Shown here one piece after another: positions 51,861 to 60,985 of a DNA stretch of 64,000 nucleotides. The stretch lies in the NCBI RefSeq assembly GCF_024055895.1, contig NZ_JAMXLE010000001.1:62001-126000 (forward strand), in the 5' to 3' direction. The translations under genes were made by a program, and so were the position numbers. The notes below the pieces were generated by a model, which saw nothing but the letters and a program-made list of their open reading frames with translations, was not told the origin of the DNA and did no database searches. Within the stretch, counting starts at the first letter, position 1; every line of letters begins with the position of its first letter. The stretch is from Rhizobium sp. L1K21 (lineage in GTDB: Bacteria > Pseudomonadota > Alphaproteobacteria > Rhizobiales > Rhizobiaceae).

Positions 51861-53507
51861 TCAGTTGCCCGCACTTTCCATCTTTCGCGTTTCCAGAACG
51901 CGCTCCAGCCAGCCGATTTCCATTTCGGGAACGGATTTCAACAGCAGGTCGGTATAGTCGTCGAAAGGTGGTGCGAGCACCTTCGATTTCGGTCCGAAAC
52001 GCTGGACTTTGCCCTGGAGCATAACAGCAATGGAATCGGCGATAGCGCGCACGATGGCGATGTCATGCGTGATGAAGACATAGGAGACCTGCGTCTCCTT
52101 CTGAAGCTTCATCAACAGTTTGAGAATGCCTTCCGCTACGAGCGGGTCAAGTGCTGACGTTGGCTCATCGCACAGGATGAGGTCCGGACGGGCGGCGAGT
52201 GCGCGGGCAATGGCCACGCGTTGTTTCTGACCACCGGAAAGTTCGGCCGGATAACGGTCGTAAAAGCCATCGCCCATTTCGATGGCTTCCAGGAGTTCGT
52301 TGATGCGCGCGCGCTTCGCCTTGCCGCGCAAACCTTCATAGAAGGTCAGCGGGCGGCCGATGATTTCGCCGACCGTTTGACGCGGATTCATGGCAGTGTC
52401 GGCCATCTGGTAGATGAGCTGGATGCGACGTAGATGATCGCGGCTTCGCTGTTTCAGGGCGGGCGGCAGCACTTCGCCGTTGAAGCTGACCGTTCCTTCT
52501 GTCAGCGGCAGCAGGCCGGTGATGACGCGGGCGAGTGTGGACTTGCCGGAACCGGATTCGCCCACAATCGCCAAAGTCTGACCACGTGCCAGCGTCAGGC
52601 TGACATCGTGCAGTACCTTGAAATGTCCGCCGTAGGAAGCCGACACATGATCGACGGAGAGAATGACATCCGATTGATCCTGTGCTTCGGCCTTCTTCAT
52701 CTCGCGCACATTCACGAGGGCGCGGGTATACTCCTCTTTCGGTGCTTCGATGATCTGCTGCGCCGTTCCATACTCGACCATGTGGCCGTTTCTGAGCACC
52801 ATAATGTCATCGGAAATCTGCGCAACAACAGCCAGGTCGTGGGTGATATAGAGGGCTGCGGTGTCGGTTTCCTCAATCGCGTGTTTGATGGCGGCCAGAA
52901 CATCGATCTGCGTGGTCACATCGAGCGCCGTTGTCGGTTCGTCGAAGACGATGAGTTCCGGGTTGGGGCAAAGCGCCATCGCCGTCATGGCCCGCTGCAG
53001 CTGGCCGCCTGAGACCTGATGGGGAAAACGGTCGCCAAAGGTTTCCGGATTGGGCAGGCCCAGCACCTGAAACAGGTAAAGTGCGCGCTTTCGTGCCTCT
53101 TCCTTGGTCATCAGGCCATGTTTCAAGGAGGCTTCAATGACCTGGTCCCCCAGCTTGTGGGCGGGGTTGAAGGCTGCGGCCGCCGACTGGGCGACATAGC
53201 AGACCTTTGCACCGCGAAGTTTACGAACGCCGCTTTTGGACAGTTTCAGAATGTCCTCGCCATTCAGCAGAACCTCGCCGCCGGTGATGCGGATGCCGCC
53301 GCGGCCATAGGCCATGGAGGCAAGGCCGATTGTGGATTTGCCTGCACCGGACTCGCCGATCAGGCCGAGAACCTTGCCCTTTTCCAGGTCGAAAGAAACG
53401 CCGTGGACAATGCCGATATCCTGCGGGTCCTCGCCCGGCGGATAGATGGTTGCGCCAATCTTCAGGTCTTTGACGGAAAGCAGTTTTGTATCATCAGGCA
53501 TCGCCAC
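51861..53507 (-). CDS. Fused dipeptide/oligopeptide ABC ATPase (DppD-DppF type)
   Basis: A 548-residue protein with two complete ABC domains: Walker A GESGAGKS and GESGSGKS, signatures VSGGQLQRAMTAMAL and LSGGQKQRVAIARAL, Walker B LIVFDEPTTALD and LILCDEPTSALD. Both sites look active. It powers the DppBC-type channel encoded just upstream, overlapping dppC by 14 bp. Confidence 0.92.
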   Translation of the reverse strand: MAMPDDTKLLSVKDLKIGATIYPPGEDPQDIGIVHGVSFDLEKGKVLGLIGESGAGKSTIGLASMAYGRGGIRITGGEVLLNGEDILKLSKSGVRKLRGAKVCYVAQSAAAAFNPAHKLGDQVIEASLKHGLMTKEEARKRALYLFQVLGLPNPETFGDRFPHQVSGGQLQRAMTAMALCPNPELIVFDEPTTALDVTTQIDVLAAIKHAIEETDTAALYITHDLAVVAQISDDIMVLRNGHMVEYGTAQQIIEAPKEEYTRALVNVREMKKAEAQDQSDVILSVDHVSASYGGHFKVLHDVSLTLARGQTLAIVGESGSGKSTLARVITGLLPLTEGTVSFNGEVLPPALKQRSRDHLRRIQLIYQMADTAMNPRQTVGEIIGRPLTFYEGLRGKAKRARINELLEAIEMGDGFYDRYPAELSGGQKQRVAIARALAARPDLILCDEPTSALDPLVAEGILKLLMKLQKETQVSYVFITHDIAIVRAIADSIAVMLQGKVQRFGPKSKVLAPPFDDYTDLLLKSVPEMEIGWLERVLETRKMESAGN

Positions 53508-54321
53508 GGCCTCCTTTCAGACTTGAGGTTCGTCTCAGCAGCCAGTCGACCACCAGGTTGACGCAGATGGCCAGTGCCGCAATCGCGCCACCTGGAATGA
53601 GGGCAGCGGGAATGCCGAAGATAATGCCGTCCTTGTTGTCCTTCACCATGCCGCCCCAATCTGCCGCCGGTGGCTGAATGCCAAGGCCGAGGAAGGAAAG
53701 GGTGGAGAGAAAGAGGATGGAGAAGGCAAAGCGCAGGCCGAATTCGGCCAGCAGCGGCGACAAAGTGTTGGGCAGGATTTCGCGGAAGATAATCCACATG
53801 CTGCCCTCGCCACGCAGGCGTGCGGCTTCCACGAATTCCATCACCGCGACGTCGAGTGCTACGGCGCGCCCCAAACGGAACACGCGGGTGGAATCGAGAA
53901 CCGCCATGACGGTGATCAGGATCCAGATGTTTTGCGGCAGCACCGCAAGCACCACCAGCGCAAAGATCAGCGTCGGCACGGACATCATGAGATCGTTGAA
54001 GCGCGAGAGGACCTGATCGACGATGCCGCGGGTCACGGCTGCCGTGAAGCTCAAGAATATGCCGATGGAGAAGGACAAAACACTGGCCGCCAGCGCCACA
54101 AACAGTGTGGTGCGAGCGCCATAGATCATGCGCGAGAGAAGATCACGGCCCAGGTTGTCGGTTCCCAGCAGGTATTGGCTGCTCATCTGTTCCCAGATTT
54201 CTCCGACGACTTCGCGCTCGCCGTAAGGTGCAATCAGGGGTGCGAATATGGCGAGGAAAAAGGCCAGCAGAATGCCGATAATGCCGATCCACGCGCTCAG
54301 GGGGATATCTTTCATTCTCAT
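53494..54321 (-). CDS. Dipeptide-type ABC permease (DppC type)
   Basis: A 275-residue permease with an N-terminal helix and the EAA loop segment EFVEAARLRGEGSMWIIFREILPNTLSPLLAEF; TDNLGRDLLSRMIYGARTTLFVAL is the family start motif. Start and stop overlap both neighbours, which indicates translational coupling. Confidence 0.9.
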   Translation of the reverse strand: MRMKDIPLSAWIGIIGILLAFFLAIFAPLIAPYGEREVVGEIWEQMSSQYLLGTDNLGRDLLSRMIYGARTTLFVALAASVLSFSIGIFLSFTAAVTRGIVDQVLSRFNDLMMSVPTLIFALVVLAVLPQNIWILITVMAVLDSTRVFRLGRAVALDVAVMEFVEAARLRGEGSMWIIFREILPNTLSPLLAEFGLRFAFSILFLSTLSFLGLGIQPPAADWGGMVKDNKDGIIFGIPAALIPGGAIAALAICVNLVVDWLLRRTSSLKGGRGDA

Positions 54322-55325
54322 CGCGGGTGCCTCAATCTCGGGTTGGCCGCAATGGCAATAATGTCAGCGAGCATGTTGAGAAGGATGTAGAAGGCGGCAA
54401 AGATCAGGCCGCAGGCCTGCACCACCGGCATGTCGCGCACCGTTACCGCGTCCACCATATATTGGCCCATGCCGGGGTAGACGAAGACCACTTCCACCAC
54501 AACGACACCCACGACCAGATAGGCCAGGTTGAGCGCCACCACGTTGACGATGGGCGCAATCGCGTTGGGTGCTGCGTGCTTGACGATCGCATTAAAGGCC
54601 GAGAGGCCCTTCAGTTCCGCAGTCTCCATATAGGCTGACGACATGACAGAGAGAATTGCCGCTCTTGTCATGCGCATCATATGCGCGAGCACGACGAGGA
54701 CGAGGGTTGCCGTTGGCAAGGCAATCGCACTTAAACGTTCGCCAAATGACATGGTGTCGTAAACGGTTGCCGGGAAGGTTGCGATACCCAGGTTGACCGA
54801 GAAAAAGAGGATCAGAAGATAACCGATGAAGAATTCAGGCAGGGAAATGGCCGCCAGCGAGATCACGTTGATCAGGCGGTCGGGAAACCTGTTGCGGTAA
54901 AACACGGCCAGCATGCCAAGGCCGACCGCCAGAGGGACCGAGATGATGGCCGCGAAAAAGGCAAGAAACAGAGAGTTTCCAAGTCGTCGTCCGATCTGCT
55001 CGGTGACGGATTGCTTGCTTGCCCAGGAGGTGCCGAAATCACCGTGCAGAGCGCCACCCAACCATTCGAAATAGCGGGTGGTTACCGGCCGGTCGAGGCC
55101 GAGATCCTGGCGGATATTGGCGACTGCCTGCGGGGTCGCAGACTGGCCAAGATAGGTTGATGCAAAGTCGCCGGGCAGTGCTTCCACTCCGGCAAAAATG
55201 AGAACGGAGACTGCAAAAAGCAGAATCACGCTCAAGCCCAGACGCTGAAGGATGAGCGTCAGAAAGGGATAGCGCTTGGGAAATCCCAAAAGGGCCGGGA
55301 GTTTATCCGTATCGGAATCGGTCAT
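54318..55325 (-). CDS. Dipeptide-type ABC permease (DppB type)
   Basis: A 335-residue permease: LGLSVILLFAVSVLIFAGVEALPGDFASTYLGQSATPQAVANIRQDLGLDRP is typical, and METAELKGLSAFNAIVKHAAPNAIAPIVNVVAL is the EAA loop. ATG 55325 was chosen, with AGAGG upstream. It is preceded by an intercistronic hairpin after the binding-protein gene. Confidence 0.9.
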   Translation of the reverse strand: MTDSDTDKLPALLGFPKRYPFLTLILQRLGLSVILLFAVSVLIFAGVEALPGDFASTYLGQSATPQAVANIRQDLGLDRPVTTRYFEWLGGALHGDFGTSWASKQSVTEQIGRRLGNSLFLAFFAAIISVPLAVGLGMLAVFYRNRFPDRLINVISLAAISLPEFFIGYLLILFFSVNLGIATFPATVYDTMSFGERLSAIALPTATLVLVVLAHMMRMTRAAILSVMSSAYMETAELKGLSAFNAIVKHAAPNAIAPIVNVVALNLAYLVVGVVVVEVVFVYPGMGQYMVDAVTVRDMPVVQACGLIFAAFYILLNMLADIIAIAANPRLRHPR

Positions 55326-55382
55326 CTCGAAAGCCTCTCTGAAAGACAAAACGATTGCCGCATTTCGTCGACGAAAAGCGGC

Positions 55383-55406
55383 GGCCCGGAAAGCATGTTC
55401 CGGGCC
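55383..55406 (-). repeat. Intercistronic hairpin between binding-protein and permease genes
   Basis: GGCCCGGAA (55383-55391), 6-base loop, TTCCGGGCC (55398-55406). On the operon strand it is followed by GCCGCTTTTC, so it could terminate weakly and keep binding-protein mRNA in excess, as at the ytfQ-ytfR junction. Confidence 0.65.
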
Positions 55407-55417
55407 GTCTCAGAGTG

Positions 55418-57007
55418 TTAGCTGTCGAGCCAGACGCGTGTGGCGACATAGCCGTTTGACATATCGTTGCCGATGTCGTGAACGTAGCCCTGTACCTGTT
55501 TGGTGGAGGCATTCACGAAATCGTTGAACATCGGCAGGATCAGGCCGCCTTCGTCGCGCACCATGAGCGCCATTTCGCGGTAGAGTTCCTTGCGCTTGGC
55601 TTCATCAAGTTCGGAGCGTGCCTCAAGCAGCATCTTATCGAAGTCCGGGCGCTTGAAGCGCGTATCGTTCCAGTCTGCCGTGGACAGATAGGCGGTCGAA
55701 TACATCTGGTCCTGAGTCGGGCGCCCGCCCCAATAGGATGTGCAGAAGGGCTGCACGTTCCAGACGTTGGACCAGTAGCCATCGCCCGGCTCGCGCTTGA
55801 TTTCAATGTTGATACCGGCCTTCTTGGCGCTTTCCTGATAAAGCACGGCTGCATCAACAGCGCCGGGGAAGGCAACATCCGAGGTGCGCAGCAGAACGGA
55901 ACCGTCGTGGCCGGACTTCTTGAAATGGAAGGCTGCCTTGTCGGGATCGTAGCTGCGCTGCTCAATGCCCTCCGGGAAGAGGGCATAGGTTTCGTTGATC
56001 GGGAAGTCGTTGCCAACCTTGCCGTAACCGCCGAGGATTTTTTCCACCATGGTCTCGCGGTCCATCGCGTATTTCAGGGCGAGACGCAGGTCGTTGTTGT
56101 CGAAGGGTGCGGTGTCGCAATGCATGATGAAGACGTAGTGACCACGGCCCGACGTGTTGAGGATTTCAACGGTCGGGGCGCGTTTCAGAAGCGAAACGGT
56201 CTTCGGATCAACGCGGTTGATGAAGTGAACCTGTCCGGAGGACAGTGCGGCCACGCGGGCGGTCGCGTCGTTCATCACGATAATTTCGATTGAGTCTACG
56301 AAACCGCGATCACTGCGCCAGTCGTTTTCATTCTTGCTGAAGGTCGCGCGAACACCGGGCTCCCAGTTTTCCAGCTTGTAAGGTCCGGTGCCGATCGCTG
56401 CTGCAGGATCGTCATAACCGCCGCCTGGCTGGATCACCAGATGGTAGTCGGAAAGAAGCAGGGGCAGGTCGGCATTGCCCTCCGTCAGGGTCAGCACCAA
56501 ATTGCCGTCCTTGGCCTCGATGCTCTTGATCGACTTCATGACGCCGAGTGCGCCGGATTCAGATTTTTCGTCCGTATGACGTTCAAGTGTTTTGACCACG
56601 TCGTCAATGGTCAGTTCGGCGCCATTGTGGAACTGCACGCCGCTGCGGATCTTGAATGTCCATACGGCGGCATCATCGGATGCTTCCCAGGATTCAGCAA
56701 GCGCCGGCACGGGAAGGCCCGTGGTTGGGTGAGATTCAACAAGCAGATCGCCCCAGTTTCGGAGCATACAAAAAACAACCTGGGACAAAGACTTGGCCGG
56801 GTCGAGCGAATCCGTTGCTGAACCGCCTTCGAGACCGAGCTTCAAATGTCCGCCCTTTTTGGGCTCCTGAGCGGCCGCCGAGGTGGCATAAAGCTGGCTC
56901 GCCACGCTGAGTGAAACGCCTGCAGCCAGTGCGCGTCCCATGAACTCGCGACGGTTCATGCCGCCAGCGGTTACACGTCCTGCAAGGTGTTTGGTAAAAT
57001 CAGTCAT
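55418..57007 (-). CDS. Dipeptide-type ABC substrate-binding protein, Tat-exported (copy 1)
   Basis: A 529-residue SBP family 5 protein with a twin-arginine signal (MNRREFMGRALAAGVSLSVASQLYATSAAAQ). The core KKGGHLKLGLEGGSATDSLDPAKSLS...WEASDDAAVWTFKIRSGVQFHNGAELT and the end IGNDMSNGYVATRVWLDS closely match copy 2. It is first in the operon with two permeases and the fused ATPase. The substrate is unknown; the setting beside carnitine genes and hydrolases suggests a peptide-like or quaternary-amine compound. Confidence 0.9.
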   Translation of the reverse strand: MTDFTKHLAGRVTAGGMNRREFMGRALAAGVSLSVASQLYATSAAAQEPKKGGHLKLGLEGGSATDSLDPAKSLSQVVFCMLRNWGDLLVESHPTTGLPVPALAESWEASDDAAVWTFKIRSGVQFHNGAELTIDDVVKTLERHTDEKSESGALGVMKSIKSIEAKDGNLVLTLTEGNADLPLLLSDYHLVIQPGGGYDDPAAAIGTGPYKLENWEPGVRATFSKNENDWRSDRGFVDSIEIIVMNDATARVAALSSGQVHFINRVDPKTVSLLKRAPTVEILNTSGRGHYVFIMHCDTAPFDNNDLRLALKYAMDRETMVEKILGGYGKVGNDFPINETYALFPEGIEQRSYDPDKAAFHFKKSGHDGSVLLRTSDVAFPGAVDAAVLYQESAKKAGINIEIKREPGDGYWSNVWNVQPFCTSYWGGRPTQDQMYSTAYLSTADWNDTRFKRPDFDKMLLEARSELDEAKRKELYREMALMVRDEGGLILPMFNDFVNASTKQVQGYVHDIGNDMSNGYVATRVWLDS

Positions 57008-57360
57008 TTCCCCTGTTCCTTCTCTGGTTTCTCTTTTTTATCCGGGCTTCTGATTGTTTCCAGCACCCGGGCATTTTCAAAAATTGCAAGCATTCAGTCT
57101 GTACGTCGATGCTCGCCAAGCGAATTCAATTCCTTCCAGCGCCTGCGGTCTGCCAGACTGGAGCTACGATGTCTGTTTCCCTTCAGACCGCACTCCAAAT
57201 GTCATTATGACAGACCCTACGTTTGCTTGATCACTTCTCTTATCAGCAACCTTGTGAAGCGTAATTTGTTAGGATGCGAATGGTTTTGCGCCAAACTACT
57301 CATCTTCATATATCTACGGCTACCAATCTAGGGTTGTCTTTTGCTCCGTCTCCTTGTCGT
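57008..57360. other. 353-bp intergenic region upstream of binding-protein copy 1
   Basis: It lies between the carnitine dehydrogenase stop and the binding-protein start, both on the minus strand. It must hold the transport operon promoter, but no clear -35/-10 pair, operator, hairpin with U tract or coding frame was recognised. Confidence 0.4.
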
Positions 57361-58866
57361 TTATTCTGCAGCTGCCATCCTGCGCTGCCCCACATGCCGT
57401 CCGGCACCCTCAGGCCAGCTCAATGCCGCTTGTTTTCCAGCTATTTCGTTGATTTTTCCCGTAATATGTGCCGGTGCCGCAACTGCTTTTCCGGCGGCAG
57501 TATCGACATGAAGAAGCATCTGCTCTCCTGTCGCTAAAGTTGCGCCCGATTCAGCGTTGTGGATTGTGTGAAAGACATGCAATCTTTTGTCATCGCATGC
57601 CAGAATCTGACAGGTAGAATAGATCCGTTCACCCAGCTTGGCCTCGCCCAGGTGGCGAATATGGGTTTCCACCGTGTAATAGGAATGCCCACTGGCAACG
57701 TAGTCCAAATCGACGCCAACGTGGCGCAGCAGCGCGTCTGTTGTATCTCCAAAAACCTGCAGATAGCGGTGTTCTGTCATGTGGCCATTATAGTCGACCC
57801 AGGCGGGATTGACGATTGTTTCAACCAACCTCAGGGGAAGCGCGGGGTCTGACGCGCTCGATTGTGGGGGTGTTGCGCTCCAGAGTGCCGTTTCGAAGTC
57901 TTTCAGCAGCTTGCCTGCGCCCCAGCCCGCACCGTCGCGCGAACCTTTGAGCGCCTGCAATATGCCCACCAGGTTTTCGTCTCGAATGCGCTCCAGCTCG
58001 CGGATGGAGAGCCCGTCTGCCTGTTCGTCCGATTGCGCTCCAATCTTGTCGATCAGGGCATCATCGAGGTCCACGACATCGGTGAGCTTGGTCCAGGGCC
58101 ATTGCAGGCACGGGCCGAACTGCGCAAGAAAGTGACGCATGCCAGCTTCGCCGCCGGCAATGCGATAGGTCTGGAAAAGGCCCATCTGTGCCCAGCGAAG
58201 GCCGAAGGAATAGCGGATCACGTCGTCCAGCGTTTCGACCGTGCAGATATCGTCCTTGATGAGCCAGAGCGCCTCACGCCACAGGGCTTCCAGAAGGCGG
58301 TCGCCGACGAAAGCCTCAATTTCCTTGGCAATGTAAACGCCCTTCATGCCGATGGTTTCAAGCACGGCTGCTGCGCGGGTTATGGTTTCGGCGGCGGTCT
58401 TTTCACCGCCAACAAGTTCCGAAAGCGGGAGCAGATAGACGGGATTGTAGGGGTGGGAGACGAAAAAGCGCTCTGGGTGCTGCATGTGCGCCTGAAGCTC
58501 GGTGGGCTTCAGGCCTGATGTAGAAGAACCGATCAGGGCGTGCGGGTCGGCTGCGGCATCAATGGCCGTCAGCACCTTCCGCTTTAGTTCAAGCTGTTCG
58601 GGGACGCTTTCCTGTATCCATTCAGCACCGGCGACGGCCTCCTCAAGGCTTTTTGCAAAATGCACTTTGCCGCGTGCAGGCATGGGGGCGGAAGTGAGCA
58701 GACCGTATGCCCGCTCTGCGTTGGCAATCACTTCGCCAACAATGCGTTCGGCTTCCGGATGCGGGTCAAACACGGCGACATCGACGCCGGCAAGGACGAA
58801 ACGGGCAATCCATCCCCCGCCGATAACGCCGCCACCCACGCATGCTGCTTTGGAGATTTTTGCCAT
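57361..58866 (-). CDS. lcdH: L-carnitine dehydrogenase fused to acyl-CoA thioesterase domain
   Basis: A 501-residue protein. Residues 1-330 are a 3-hydroxyacyl-CoA dehydrogenase fold with the NAD motif GGGVIGGGWIA (from about 11) and conserved SSTSGLKPTELQ, SHPYNPVYLLPL, AFVGDRLLEALWRE; this type oxidises L-carnitine to 3-dehydrocarnitine. From about 345 a hotdog thioesterase begins (LVETIVNPAWVDYNGHMTEHRYLQVF...HSYYTVETHIRHLGE), probably releasing betaine from betainyl-CoA. Such fusions are known from rhizobia. The start overlaps the cleavage-enzyme stop (TAATG). Confidence 0.92.
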   Translation of the reverse strand: MAKISKAACVGGGVIGGGWIARFVLAGVDVAVFDPHPEAERIVGEVIANAERAYGLLTSAPMPARGKVHFAKSLEEAVAGAEWIQESVPEQLELKRKVLTAIDAAADPHALIGSSTSGLKPTELQAHMQHPERFFVSHPYNPVYLLPLSELVGGEKTAAETITRAAAVLETIGMKGVYIAKEIEAFVGDRLLEALWREALWLIKDDICTVETLDDVIRYSFGLRWAQMGLFQTYRIAGGEAGMRHFLAQFGPCLQWPWTKLTDVVDLDDALIDKIGAQSDEQADGLSIRELERIRDENLVGILQALKGSRDGAGWGAGKLLKDFETALWSATPPQSSASDPALPLRLVETIVNPAWVDYNGHMTEHRYLQVFGDTTDALLRHVGVDLDYVASGHSYYTVETHIRHLGEAKLGERIYSTCQILACDDKRLHVFHTIHNAESGATLATGEQMLLHVDTAAGKAVAAPAHITGKINEIAGKQAALSWPEGAGRHVGQRRMAAAE

Positions 58867-59780
58867 TATTTCACCGGCTGTCTTTTGGTCAGGTTCAGTT
58901 TCTTGCGGACTTCATCGGGGCCAATCACGCGCGCGCCCATGCCTTCCACAACGCTGACGGCCTTTTCCACCAGCTGTGCATTGGTCGCGAGTTGGCCTTT
59001 GCCGACGTAGAGATTGTCTTCGAGGCCAACGCGCACATTGCCGCCAGCCAGAACGGCTGCTGCCGGATAGGCAAGCGCGTTGCGACCGATTGAGAAAGCC
59101 GAGAAGTTCCAGTTAGACGGCAGATTGTTCACCATCGCCATGAAGGTGTTCAGATCGTCTGGCGCGCCCCACGGAATGCCCATGCAAAGCTGAACGAGAA
59201 CAGGGTCTTCGATGATGCCTTCTTCAGCGAGTTGTTTGGCAAACCAGAGATGACCTGTGTCAAAGGCTTCGATTTCCGGCCGGACGCCCAGATCCGTCAT
59301 CATCTGGCCCATGGCCCGCAGCATGCCGGGCGTGTTGGTCATGACGTAATCGCCGAGGCTGAAATTCATGGTGCCGCAGTCCAGTGTGCAGATTTCAGGC
59401 AGGCATTCGGCAACATGTGAAACGCGCTCGGCAGCACCTGCCATATCGGTTCCTTGCGGGTTCAGGGGCAGGGGGTTTTCGGTGCCACCGAAAACGAGGT
59501 CGCCGCCCATGCCTGCTGTGAGGTTCAGGACCACATCGACTTCGGCGTCACGAATGCGTTTCGTCACTTCCAGATAGAGATCGTTTCTGCGGCTCGCCGC
59601 CCCCGTCTCTGGATCGCGCACGTGGCAATGGACGATTGCCGCACCTGCCTTTGCCGCCTCGATTGCGGATTTGGCAATCTGCTCGGGTGTGACCGGGACG
59701 TGTGGAGACTTTCCGGTCGTGTCGCCCGAGCCCGTTACGGCACAGGTAATGAAGACATCACGATTGATGGCAAGCGGCAT
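58866..59780 (-). CDS. 3-dehydrocarnitine cleavage enzyme (BKACE family)
   Basis: A 304-residue protein of the beta-keto acid cleavage (DUF849) family: FITCAVTGSGDTTGKSPHVPVTPEQIAKSAIEAAKAGAAIVHCHVRDPETG carries the zinc-binding HxH, with LDCGTMNF and GNVRVGLEDNLYV further on. With acetyl-CoA it would turn 3-dehydrocarnitine into betainyl-CoA and acetoacetate. The gene order cleavage enzyme, then dehydrogenase-thioesterase gives carnitine to glycine betaine in two polypeptides. It is divergent from the CdhR-like regulator. Confidence 0.92.
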   Translation of the reverse strand: MPLAINRDVFITCAVTGSGDTTGKSPHVPVTPEQIAKSAIEAAKAGAAIVHCHVRDPETGAASRRNDLYLEVTKRIRDAEVDVVLNLTAGMGGDLVFGGTENPLPLNPQGTDMAGAAERVSHVAECLPEICTLDCGTMNFSLGDYVMTNTPGMLRAMGQMMTDLGVRPEIEAFDTGHLWFAKQLAEEGIIEDPVLVQLCMGIPWGAPDDLNTFMAMVNNLPSNWNFSAFSIGRNALAYPAAAVLAGGNVRVGLEDNLYVGKGQLATNAQLVEKAVSVVEGMGARVIGPDEVRKKLNLTKRQPVK

Positions 59781-59888
59781 GCAGTTGGACCCCTGTTTTT
59801 GCGTTAAGCCAGATTAAGCGGCAAACAGCGGTTCCGTGCTTTGCGTTTTCAGAAGTAAGCTATACAATAACGGAAATATGGGGGAGCC
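59781..59888. promoter_or_regulatory. Divergent promoter region of the carnitine genes
   Basis: This 108-bp gap contains an AT-rich stretch with TATACAATA near 59860-59868 that could be a -10 for the regulator gene. The regulator probably binds here. No clear inverted repeat was found. Confidence 0.4.
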
Positions 59889-60917
59889 ATGTTTACGCCC
59901 GAGATTGCACAAGACCCGCTTGAGATCGATGTACTTGTTTTCCCGGATATCAATCTCATTCTTTTGGCGTCGATTATCGAACCTCTGCGCGGTGCGAACC
60001 GGATAGCGGGTCGCGAGCTTTGCCGTTGGCGTCTCTTTTCACCAGACGGCGCGCCCGTGGTGACGACCAGCGGCCTGCCGTTTCCGGTTGATGGAGCATT
60101 CCCGCCCGGCCGGGAAACCGCGCCGCTTTTTGTGGTCTCCGCTTATAACTGGCGGCGCTTTTCGACGCCGCAGATGCGCATGCAGCTTTCGCGCAGCGCA
60201 CGCAAACGTCCCAATGTTATCGGTGTCGAGTCCGGTACTTGGCTGATGGCGGAGGCCAGTCTGCTCGATGGGTACAAGGCGACTGTTCACTGGGAGGATT
60301 TCGACGAGTTCGCCGCGGCTTATCCGCAAATCGAGGTTGTCCGCAGCCGTTTCATTATCGACGGAAAACGGATCACGACGGGCGGCGCTTTGCCGGCACT
60401 TGATCTGATGCTGGAACTGATACGCCGCCGTTTCGGCTACTCTCTTGCCTTGGAAGTGTCGCGGCTCTTTATTTACGAACCTGCGGCGGCCCGTGAGAGG
60501 GGTCAGGCGCTGCCGCTTGCGGCCAGCCGCAGACCTGTCGACAAGCGCGTGGCTGCGGCCATTCACGCAATGGAAGAGAATATTGAAATTCCATTGTCGC
60601 TGGAGGCAATAGCATCACAGGCAGGTGTGAGCGCGCGGCGTCTGCAGGCGCTCTTCAAGGGCAATATCGGTGTCCTCCCACATATTCACTATCTGGCTTT
60701 GCGGCTCAATGCTGCGCGGCGGCGGGTCATCGAAACGCAGCTGCCCTTTACGGAAATTGCTGTGGCTTCCGGCTTCAACTCAGCCTCTGCCTTCTCGCGC
60801 AGCTACCGCGCTCATTTCCACGAAAGCCCGTCAGAAACGCGCAGGCGCCTGATCCGGGAAAATGTGGCATCAATGCGCAGCCCGCAAACGCGGGATCGTA
60901 TTCGATTGTTGACTTGA
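59889..60917 (+). CDS. CdhR-like carnitine catabolism regulator (GlxA/AraC family)
   Basis: A 342-residue protein: an N-terminal DJ-1/PfpI-like domain (IDVLVFPDINLILLASIIEPLRGANRIAG, RPNVIGVESGTWLMAEASLLDGYKATVHWEDFDEF) and a C-terminal AraC double HTH (PLSLEAIASQAGVSARRLQALFKGNIGVLPHIHYLALRLNAARR, PFTEIAVASGFNSASAFSRSYRAHFHESPSETRR). GlxA-type regulators control carnitine dehydrogenase in Pseudomonas (CdhR). It is divergent from the two carnitine enzymes. Confidence 0.88.
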   Translation: MFTPEIAQDPLEIDVLVFPDINLILLASIIEPLRGANRIAGRELCRWRLFSPDGAPVVTTSGLPFPVDGAFPPGRETAPLFVVSAYNWRRFSTPQMRMQLSRSARKRPNVIGVESGTWLMAEASLLDGYKATVHWEDFDEFAAAYPQIEVVRSRFIIDGKRITTGGALPALDLMLELIRRRFGYSLALEVSRLFIYEPAAARERGQALPLAASRRPVDKRVAAAIHAMEENIEIPLSLEAIASQAGVSARRLQALFKGNIGVLPHIHYLALRLNAARRRVIETQLPFTEIAVASGFNSASAFSRSYRAHFHESPSETRRRLIRENVASMRSPQTRDRIRLLT

Positions 60918-60985
60918 AACCGTTTTTGCGCGACCCATCTCAGTCACTGGAATTCACTGTGAACATGCTGTTAGGGAAACTTGAA

